Assembly: GCA_031769625.1 (NCBI GenBank)
Contig: JAUIMM010000015.1
Span: forward strand, 27,372,501 to 27,436,500
Source: Taudactylus pleione
Taxonomy: Eukaryota > Chordata > Amphibia > Anura > Myobatrachidae
Length of the DNA stretch: 64,000 nt
Direction of reading: 5' to 3'
The first letter of the stretch is position 1; every line of letters starts with the position of its first letter. Made by a program: the position numbers and the translations under genes. A model generated the notes under the pieces. It was not told where the DNA came from, did not search any database, and worked only from the letters and a program-made list of their open reading frames with translations. Positions 55,735-64,000 of this stretch are shown here, piece after piece.

Positions 55735-55965
55735 ATGCATATGCAGATTGACACATGCATCAGGTCACATATGCAGACACACATGCAGCAGGGCACATAT
55801 GCAGAGTCACACATACAGCAGGTCACATATGCAGAATCACACATGCAGCAGGTCACATATGCAGAATCACACATGCAGCAGGTCACATATGCAGATTCAC
55901 ACATGCAGCAGGTCACATAAGCATATGCAGGGTAACACATACAGTCACATATGCAGAGGATCATA
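55735..55965. repeat. Tandem repeat of about 28 bp
   Basis: CACATGCAGCAGGTCACATA followed by TGCAGAAT repeated about seven times. Frames on both strands are artefacts of the repeat. Confidence 0.9.
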
Positions 55966-56252
55966 CATGCACACAGAGTTTGAGACACTCATGCTGTACA
56001 TATTCAGTAGTTAAACTCTCTCTTACCTTGCAGGCCAGGTACTGGTTATTCTAGTTATCACTAGGAGTTGGAAGCGGGAGTGATGCAGATCATCCTGCCC
56101 AGCAGGTAGGTGGACTTTTACAATTGGCCATTTAGCCCCCCCACTCCCTCCTCGGAACACGCCCCCTTCATCTTCTCTACTTACAGCACTAACCGCAAGC
56201 CTTCATTTTCACTAATGCCTGAGGGGTCGCCCTTCTTAATCCGGCTCTGGTC

Positions 56253-57350
56253 AAGGCCATAGACAGCACACACAAGCTGGCAGTCTGTGATAGGATTTTT
56301 TTTCCTGTTAACCCTGCCAGCTGGTTGTGTGGGCAGTGGGTCTATTTTCATGGTGGGCCCGCAGTTCCAACAGCTACATTATCCAGCCGTGACATAACAG
56401 ACACACAAATACCCCTCACTCACATCATACCTTGGCCACATAACAGACACACAAATATCCCTCACTCAATATGCCCTGTCCGCCATCAGGGGGAAATTAT
56501 CGGGCTTGAAGTCCTGGGCCCGGACAGAGAGGGGGCCTGCACCTGGCTCCTACCTGGCTCCTACCCAGAGGCAGACCCAGGGGCTAACATAACATCTGCT
56601 TCCCGGACCGGTACAGTTTTGTTACTGGAAAGACCGCAGATGTGCATAGCATGCACATGCCTGACGGCCAGCAGAAACTAAGGGCTCCACTCTCCGTCTG
56701 CTTGGCCACTGCTGCGCTGGTGAGGTGCCAGGCACCGTCTGCGATGGAATCGTGAGTGGTGCACCCGGCTGTCTCTGCCTCCCTTAGTCCCTCATCCTAC
56801 ATCGGCGAACTCTGATGCAGATGAAGGGGAGTGAGACATTAGGGCGTTGTAACGTCCTAACTTCTCATACACCGGCTAGAAGAAGAACAGCCTGCAAGAG
56901 GAGCGAACATGCTCCTCCCTGGCCAGCCTGAGCCGAGCCCCAGCAGCGATCAGAAGACGAGAAGAGAAGGAGGAGAGGAAGAAATAGAAGGACAGGTAAG
57001 TAAAAAAAAAAGGAGACACAAGCTTATTAACCACATACACACATACTGTATAAGGGAAAGGGTGGAGGAGGTCTTGCGGAAAGACTAAAGCATAAACTAC
57101 ATACTGTATATATTACATATATATTGTAAGGAGTGTGCGGGGGGGAGGCACAAACAATAAATATTTAAGTGATGGGGTAGGGCTTAGAACATAAAATCCT
57201 AAAATATATAAGGGAGGGAGTGGGGATGGGGGTGTACGGAAAAAAAACCAGAGAAAGATAAGGGGGGCTGGCTGGGGAGACAGAAGGGATTCTGGCTGGA
57301 GAGACAAAAGGGGGCTGGAGAGGAACTGGGGGATTACCGCAATTTCCTGC
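56253..57350. other. Mostly unassigned sequence
   Basis: A diverged two-copy repeat (ACATAACAGACACACAAATA) at 56.39-56.47 kb; otherwise no motif. The 118-codon plus-strand frame here has no recognisable domain. Confidence 0.4.
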
Positions 57351-57352
57351 AT

Positions 57353-57568
57353 ATGGATGATGCCACCTTCCAGGAGTTACTGCATCTGGTGACTCCCTAC
57401 ATCCGGAGGCAGAATACCAAGTTCAGGGAGCCAAACCTCATCTCACCTCAAGCTTTGGGAAATATAATTTCTGAGACATGCAAAGCCATAATTTCTGTAC
57501 TAAAACAGCAATACTTTAAGAAAAACACAAGTCTGTTATTTCTTGTGAAAGAAACTGCTTTTTATTAA
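57353..57568 (+). pseudogene. Harbinger transposase, N-terminal fragment
   Basis: MDDATFQELLHLVTPYIRRQ is the opening of PIF/Harbinger (HARBI1-type) transposases, which cut and paste DNA with a DDE nuclease. The fragment then jumps from FREPNLISPQAL to IISETCKAIISVLKQQYF, motifs normally some 40 residues apart, so an internal deletion is evident. The frame ends in AT-rich sequence. Confidence 0.82.
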
Positions 57569-57829
57569 ATTTACTTGGACATTTTCACCGTACATTTGCA
57601 CCATATTTTAAACACGTCACCATATAATAAAAAGTAATTATATATTAAAAAAAATATTTATTTGTAACTTTACAATTATTTAGGGAAGGTTCTGCACCTC
57701 ACTTGAAGATGCAGAGGGAAACTTTGCAAACTTTAAAACACCCGTTATAAAACAAAAAATAACTATACAATTTAAACTAGAAAAATAAAAAGGCCCATTT
57801 ATCAATAAGTGTTATTATACACAACAAGT
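57569..57829. other. AT-rich spacer
   Basis: GGCCCATTTATCAATAAGTG near 57792 looks like a MITE end of the GGGGCCCATTTAT type; no partner found. Confidence 0.4.
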
Positions 57830-59160
57830 TGTCACGACCGCTTCGAGTCCCCAGATCAAAACCTCGGCACTTACCTATACGGGTGCTGACAGGCTGTGAG
57901 AACCACTGTTGCTTGCGGTCCCGTCTACTGTTTCATGTCATGTCTCCCCTTCAGCTCCGGCCACAGGTTTCTGGTCTCTCTGATCTCTCCTGGTGCCTGC
58001 TGTCTCCCGTTGCTTACTGCACTGGCGTCGCACGTGTGGAGTCTCCTGCCGGAGTTTGGGCGACACTATATATTTGGTAGGGTCAGCTGACTTCCACACC
58101 ACCAATGGTAAAACTCTTCCTGGTTCCCGGTCCAATCAATGCACACGCTGTACTATAAAAGGACTTCCTGCCACACTGTCTAGTTGCAAGTGCAACATCT
58201 TCGACAGCTCTGCCTGTGTCCAGACTATCTATGCTCCTCAGAGGCTTGTTCCTGAGTTCTCTTCTGCGGAAAGTGCTTTCAGCTCTGGTTACATCTCGGT
58301 CCAGCGAAACACTAGCACCACTCCTGTTCCTGCCAAGTCCGGATCCAGTCCGGTTCAGTCCAAGTCCGGGTCAGTCAAAGTCTGAGTTTAGCCTCGTTCA
58401 GTTCAAGCCCTGATTCAGTCCGGTTCAGTCCAAGTCCTGATTTGCGGACGGTCGTTCCAAAAAAGGGGTCGGCTATTTAAATTGAGCGCTCGCTCTTAGC
58501 GGTTTGTTGACGCCTCTATGTCTGAGCGAGCAAACGAAAAATGCGCTCGCTATTTTGTAAAGACGCCCCTTTGCCGTTTGCAACACACGTCATGTCCGGT
58601 ATTTATTTAATTAATCGGGAACATCGAAAGGCATCAGAACTGCTCGCAGTACTTGTGGTAGGATTTTCCTACCGCAATCACTGCGAGCAGTTCAGGCTAA
58701 AAGACAACCAAGTGACGTGGTCGATGACGCTCCTTTTCTAATTATGCACTCCCATTAAACGCCTTTTTACCGTTAGGCGCACCTGCGTGCGGATCTCCAC
58801 TCCCCCGTTTTCAAGCACCTTCCCCTGTTACCACCCACAAACGGTACATTCTGTCAATCAAATTAGCAGCCCCTCGCTGTTTTGCGAGCGCACGATTTCC
58901 GACCGCAATGACTGGTTTGCGCATTACGACCCATACGCATGCGCAGTTGTGCGAACATCGCTCAGAGCGAACGAGCGGCCGCTTACGAGTGGCTCTGAAT
59001 CAGGCCCTCAGTCCGGTTCAGTCCAAGTCCGGATCAGTCCACGTCCAGGTTCAGCCCGGTTCAGTCAAAGCCTGAATCCAGTCCAGTCCAAGTCCGGGTC
59101 CAGCCTGGTTCAGTCCAAGTCCGGATCCAGTCCAAGTCTGACTTCAGTCGGTTACAGCTC
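57830..59160 (+). mobile_element. Probable LTR with a tandem-repeat 3' part, split by a MITE
   Basis: Begins TGTCACGACC and has a clear promoter motif TACTATAAAAGGA near 58152. The right part is a run of GTTCAGTCCAAGTCCGGAT units, into which MITE A5 inserted. No coding region or second LTR is present, so a solo LTR is likely. The right end and target duplication were not found. Confidence 0.5.
58434..59007. mobile_element. Harbinger-type MITE, family A (copy A5)
   Basis: Right end GGCTCTGAATCAGGCCC; the left end is degenerate (TCCTGATTTGCGGACGG). Interior CCTTCCCCTGTTACCACCCA and GACGTGGTCGATGACGC match A1. Confidence 0.8.
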
Positions 59161-59325
59161 AAATTGCCCAAAGTAGTTAAGAGCTTCAAATCTTGCATTT
59201 TTTTCGGACCCCGATTACTTAGTTAACTCTCACATAATTTTCCAGCAATTCTTCTCTTATTCTCTTGCGCATCTCTCACACATGCAAAGCAACTTCATCA
59301 AACCAGCAAGTTTTCAAAATACTGT

Positions 59326-59575
59326 GGGCCAAATGTAATAGGGTGAGAGTTTAGAAAAGTGAGAGTTTCTGACACTTTTTAAACTTTGCCAATGTAATAG
59401 AGTCCAAAAACAAAGTAACAGAGTGAACTTGCATGTTTTTTTAGACTTAAAAAACTCTCAAGATTTAAAATCTCATTCAGATGTTTTCCCATTTTGAAGA
59501 TAAAACTCAACCAATGTGAGCGGTTACTGCTAAACTCTCACATTTTCTAAACTCTCACCCTATTACATTTGGCCC
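59326..59575. mobile_element. Hairpin MITE with GGGCCAAATGTAATAGGGTG ends
   Basis: GGGCCAAATGTAATAGGGTG and CACCCTATTACATTTGGCCC are perfect inverted ends continuing into GAGAGTTTAGAAAA arms. Target duplication unclear. Confidence 0.85.
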
Positions 59576-59769
59576 TTTATCTTTTCCTATTTCTCTCACT
59601 GAACCCAGTCTGAATTCATAAAAACGTGACACATGTTTTTTAAATCACTGTGTATGATAATTGGTGCTCCAGCCAGTTACCTCTTATAACTGTCACTGTT
59701 TGATAAATGACATCTGGGAGCTAATTGGCTGGAGCACCATATATTATACTCAATGAGTTTTAAAACTTG

Positions 59770-60275
59770 TTACATATAATAAAAGTAGTTGATAGATGGG
59801 TACCTCTTTTCAACATAAAAAAGGCAATAATTATGAATTGTAAATTGTCCCTCAAGTGGGATAGCGTCATGGGGTAATGTATGTGGTGGATACTGCATCA
59901 TCGCAGAGTAAATGGCAGTAGGAATGCCGGACTGACCTCCATAGGTGTGTGGGGTATTTGGCACTGGGAGAGAGGAGGACAGTATGGGACTACCGCTAAC
60001 AAGCTGTTCAGGCTTGTCGGTGATGTGTGTTTGTGCCCAAAGCAGCCCAGATACCCCCATACCAACAGATCATATACTAAGCGCTCAAAGTGCAACCTCT
60101 TGTCCTCGGACATACGACGCACCCTACAGGCTGCGATGTGCAAACCTTTGGTGGCAATGTTGCGCAGCATTGACACCTTGCTGGTTTCAGATGACACATC
60201 CACCAGCAGTTCTGGTGTTGCAGTCTGTAAAATATTATAGATATGGTAAGGTGATGTATTTAAAATATTTGTCAT
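59770..60275 (-). pseudogene. Possible Harbinger accessory (Myb/SANT-like) ORF remnant
   Basis: Two overlapping minus-strand frames of 96 and 125 codons, divergent from the transposase, in the place where Harbinger elements carry their second gene. The longer has VSMLRNIATKGLHI and MSEDKRLHFERLVYDLL, a basic/hydrophobic pattern compatible with the C-terminus of that protein. I do not recognise a definite DNA-binding domain, so the assignment rests on position. Confidence 0.35.
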
Positions 60276-60294
60276 TTGTTTTTTGATCTAGTTC

Positions 60295-60800
60295 CCTACA
60301 ACTGTGGTGGAATGGCAAAGTATTGCTGAAAAATTTGATACCTGGTGGAACTTACCAAACTGTGGGGGAGCCATAGATGGCAAACATGTGTGGATAACCC
60401 CACGTACAAACAGCGGATCCTGTTATTATAATAGGATGGTGGGTCCTTTAAGCAGAAAACTACCGTCTTCTGAGGATACTAAGTACAGCTAGAATTTTGT
60501 CTTTGTAGGTGATGAGTCCTTCACACTACAAGAGAACATACTGAAGCCATATCTGCAAAGGGCACTCACCAAGGAGAGGATACAAACTTTTTAGAGCACG
60601 TTGTGGAAAATGCCTTTGGGATTTTAAGAAATTGTTTCAGAATCTTCCACACAGCCATCAATCTGCTTGTAGACAAGATTGACTGGGTCATCATGGCATG
60701 CTGTGTGCAGCATAATTTTCTCCAGAGAATTACCTGTACTAATAACCCAGGCCGGGGTTGCTGGAGCAGCAGCAGTCTCCTCTGACTGTGGGGGGCAGCA
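60295..60800 (+). pseudogene. Harbinger transposase, DDE domain, broken
   Basis: WQSIAEKFDTWWNLPNCGGA followed by IDGKHVWI contains the first catalytic Asp; FVGDESFTLQ near 60505 the second; VENAFGIL near 60605 the Glu, followed by MACCVQHNFL. All three acidic residues survive, but stops near 60490 and 60592 and frameshifts prevent a full protein. Together with the fragment at 57.35 kb this is one transposase gene interrupted by some 2.7 kb of later insertions. Confidence 0.87.
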
Positions 60801-61203
60801 ATCATCCTGGTCCCCAGGTTGTTATAAGTACTTAAATTAAAAAACAATGTGCAATTACCTGATTCCAGGACCTACTTTGAATCACTCGCATTCCAGCAAA
60901 ATTTTCCATATCTGTCACAAGTAAACGTGTTTCACCAAACTTGTAGTATACATTATAGTTTTCCTGTGTGGCCTTTACTATGTGGGATAGACCACCAGAT
61001 TAATCAAAGATCAGATGGCTCTCCACCGCCAGTAATATGATCAACCATAGAAGGCAAATAAATAGACCAGCATGTTAAACAATCGGGGCATTCTATTGCT
61101 TGTTTAAGATCTAAAATAAAATAATAGACCACATTCAAGGTGGTGATAAAGCCGGGAGACTGCTTAACCTTGAGACTAGGTGGATTTTTACATGAAACAC
61201 TTT
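60801..61203. other. Unassigned sequence
   Basis: No element or gene recognised. Confidence 0.4.
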
Positions 61204-62085
61204 GTGTCATATCCTTGTGCAGCAGTGTGATAGAACACCTTTGCCGGTGTGTGCTATTTCAAGTGCCTTTGCCTGTGTATTATTTACAAGTGTCATATCC
61301 TTGTGCAGCAGTGTGATAGAACACCTTTGCCCGTGTATTATTTACAAGTGTCATATCCTTGTGTAGCAGTGTGATAGAACACCTTTGCCTGTGTGCTATT
61401 TACAAGTGCCATATCCTTGTACAGCAGTGCTACAGAACACCTTTGCCGGTGTGTACTATTTCAAGTGCCTTTGCCTGTGTATTATTTACAAGTGTCATAT
61501 CCTTGTGCAGCAGTGTGATAGAACACCTTTGCCTGTGTGCTATTTACAAGTGCCATATCCTTGTACAGCAGTGCTACAGAACACCTTTGCCGGTGTGTGC
61601 TATTTCAAGTGCCTTTGCCTGTGTATTATTTACAAGTGTCATATCCTTGTGCAGCAGTGTGATAGAACACCTTTGCCTGTGTGCTATTTACAAGTGCCAT
61701 ATCCTCGTACAGCAGTGTTACAGAACACCTTTGCCGGTGTGTGCTATTTCAAGTGCCTTTGCCTGTGTATTATTTACAAGTGTCATATCCTTGTGCAGCA
61801 GTGTGATAGAACACCTTTGCCTGTGTATTATTTACAAGTGTCATATCCTTGTGTAGCAGTGTGATAGAACACCTTTGCCTGTGTGCTATTTACAAGTGCC
61901 ATATCCTTGTACAGCAGTGCTACAGAACACCTTTGCCTGTGTGTGCTATTTCAAGTGCCTTTGCATTATTTACAAGTGTCATATCCTTGTGCAGCAATGT
62001 GATAGAACACCTTTGCCTGTGTGCTATTTTACTAGTGCCATATCTTAGTGCAGCAGTGTGTCAAAATACCTTTGCCTGTGTACTC
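61204..62085. repeat. Tandem array with a 144-bp higher-order period
   Basis: GTGTCATATCCTTGTGCAGC recurs at 61493, 61637 and 61781, exactly 144 bp apart. Each 144-bp unit consists of two related sub-units of about 58 and 86 bp (AGAACACCTTTGCC and TATTTACAAGTG motifs). Since 144 is a multiple of three, frames stay open through it (165 and 159 codons), but these are repeat products. Confidence 0.93.
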
Positions 62086-63600
62086 AGTACGCACAGTAGT
62101 GTACAAGTACGGATCCTCCTTCTCCTCAAATCAGCAGCATATCCTCTGTCAGGAATGCGGCCTGGGATCGGTCGCTACTCACCACTGTGCCAGCGCCTTC
62201 GGGCTGTCAGGTGTTCAGTCGCCAGGGGTGGAGGTGAGTGGTGGGCTGAGTATTCTCCCCAGGGACTGCTAGGGCTTCCATGCGTGCGTCCTGGTTCCCG
62301 CGGTGGCGAACATGGGCGCAGCCATGTTAGTCTGTGTCATCTGACTAGTCTCTCCCAATGGCAGTCCTGCAGTCTGTCAGCTGGTCTCTGGGATGTGGTT
62401 GGTGGTCGCTGTCTGGCATCCAGATGTACTGTCTGGTCACTGGATGCCACACGGCGTCCCCCACCCACCTCTTGTTCCATTTCTCCACCATTTGTCCTCC
62501 TTTTTTTCTTATTCGATGCGCATGTCAATTTCTCCCTGTGATGCTATGCGTCCTACTGCAGGTATGTCTCCTTTTGACATTCTAGTGTTCAGCGAGGAGA
62601 TTGCAACATTATGTTCAGCTATATTTTTGATTTATATCTGATAATTTTCTCCAGTTAAGCTAGCACAGCGATATAATTTTTCCACTGCTTAGATGATCTC
62701 TCTTTATATGTATATGTAGATTTAGTGTATGCTAGTACATATGGATATATATCATTGACACCTAGATGTGCGTATGGTCATATAGATGATTATAGACATG
62801 GGTCCCATCACATTTTGTTTGTTTTATTTGTTATACTTATGACTGTTGTTGTTTGTGGATGCCTGGTCTATGAATGTATTTGTGTATAGGGGGTTCATAC
62901 ACACATGCGTTTGTCAATGCATGTGCAAACATGATTGATCATTTCTCTGTGTGCTTTTACATCTGTACATACACGCATGTTTAAACACGCTATGTGCATG
63001 TTTATGATTTTTTTCACATTGATATTTGTACATTTAATTAATATGTCTCATTGAACCAGGTATGTCGAATTTTTCTATTATATATTATATACTTCTAATA
63101 TTTTAAGATTAATTATACAATTAAACCTAATGATTTATTATATATAATTTTCTCTTTCAATTAAATTTAGTAATTTTTGTTTATTAATTTGTACTAGTTA
63201 TAGAGATAGGGTACTATCAATGGTATATTTTAGATACCTTAGATGTGGATTGTTACTCTTAAATGAGATTTATCTAATAATGTTTATTAATCAATCAATT
63301 TTTATTCTTATTTATATGGTATTGTATTGAATGCTACATACAGTATGCTTTATAATTCTGACTGTTATGTGCACATATGTATATGTGCATGTATGTGTAT
63401 TATATATGGTTATGCGCCTACATGTATATATGGACCTTGTACATCATATGGATATTACTGTGTATGGATAATTGACCATGAGAATTTATATGCAAAGATC
63501 ATAGCAACTGTCTCTGGCTCCCTATTTTGGACACAATTAGGATATGCTGATTCCAATTAGGGATCGATTGGATTTATTACCTCCCCTATTTAAGAGAGGG
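62086..63600. other. Unassigned, AT-rich to the right
   Basis: GC-rich at 62.1-62.5 kb (CATGGGCGCAGCCATGTTAG near 62310) like the 5' part of a retroelement, then AT-rich with TATATG tracts. No domain seen in any frame. Confidence 0.35.
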
Positions 63601-63620
63601 ATCTGTACCATGGGCATTAT

Positions 63621-63656
63621 GCTTGAAAAAGTCCCAAGATAGGGACGAAACGTGTT
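63621..63656 (+). other. GTCCC...GGGAC-GAAAC hairpin motif
   Basis: CTTGAAAAA, stem GTCCC-AAGATA-GGGAC, then GAAAC. The stem followed by GAAAC is the arrangement at stem II of hammerhead ribozymes. The upstream core does not match CUGAUGA, so activity is not supported. Confidence 0.3.
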
Positions 63657-64000
63657 GCTGCCCACGGTCTGAGATATGCTGATGTACCAGAATACTATTT
63701 GAACTGCCTTTCCTGTTCACAAATGCCAGCTGCTCTGCTTTCTAGTGAGGGATATTCCTTGAAGTCGTGTCCACGCAATCACCCCTATATGTGGTAAAAA
63801 TACTCCCCTCATCAAGTTGAAAGTGCCAAGACACTCAGTGCTGCAGCCACTTACTTGTGGAGCCGGACAGGGAACCTTCAAGCCGCATTATAGCCGGACG
63901 CTTACACCCCACAAGCTGCTCATTTAACCACTGAGGTATTATACATTGATCCAGCTTTGTGGAGCCCGGTGGAGAATTATACCCCTTTTACACCGGGTTT

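Larger units (their letters stand above)
55032..56252. mobile_element. Possible hAT-like element enclosing a SINE and a satellite
   Basis: CCAGAGCTGGATTAA near 55033 and TTAATCCGGCTCTGG near 56238-56252 are inverted repeats. Flanking octamers agree only in part, so the element is old or the pairing fortuitous. Confidence 0.35.

Noticed and set aside
61359..61864. Two long Cys-rich ORFs
   Set aside because: They run in overlapping frames of the same tandem array, with no start context or known domain.

Overview
This 64 kb window is vertebrate nuclear DNA, most likely from a frog or another amphibian with a large genome. The evidence is one multi-exon gene with GT-AG and GC-AG introns, a tRNA-derived SINE with an (ATT)n tail, and a dense mix of DIRS, Gypsy, L1, PIF/Harbinger, hAT and endogenous retrovirus (ERV) copies. 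This assignment is inference; no database search was possible. I found no rRNA, free-standing tRNA, CRISPR or prokaryotic-style operon.

Layout. 1-2.0 kb: a G-rich telomere-like array, a TGTCGACA-rich block and a hairpin MITE. 2.05-13.92 kb: a nearly full-length class I ERV on the minus strand (LTR-gag-pro-pol-env-LTR), disabled by stops, frameshifts, a catalytic substitution and two MITE insertions. 15.1-17.8 kb: a three-level nest (hAT MITE, then a solo LTR, then a second hAT). 17.9-21.3 kb: four palindromic MITEs. 23.8-29.5 kb: a 5'-truncated L1 interrupted by a Gypsy element that itself carries several MITEs. 30-33 kb: more MITEs. 33.0-43.1 kb: a threonine aldolase gene on the minus strand, with seven recognised coding exons that join in phase over 403 codons; only the first exon is missing. 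Its last intron holds a 32-bp minisatellite with an inverted block. 43.4-47.7 kb: a second telomere-like array and a cluster of nested MITEs. 47.7-52.6 kb: a GATCGAC-rich block and a degenerate DIRS element (gag, RT, RNase H, tyrosine recombinase). 53.2-56.3 kb: a hAT element with a long hairpin, a recent 154-bp duplication and a tRNA-type SINE. 57.3-60.8 kb: a wrecked Harbinger transposase invaded by an LTR and MITEs. 61.2-62.1 kb: a tandem array with a 144-bp period.

The threonine aldolase is the only host gene I can support. Almost everything else is transposon-derived, and target-site duplications (TSDs) let the order of many insertions be read directly. The most unusual signal is a family of Harbinger-type MITEs with 3-bp TSDs (six copies, here called family B). 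Each is a chain of about nine short palindromes. The stem arms change sequence between copies but stay paired, so the palindromes, not the primary sequence, appear to be maintained.
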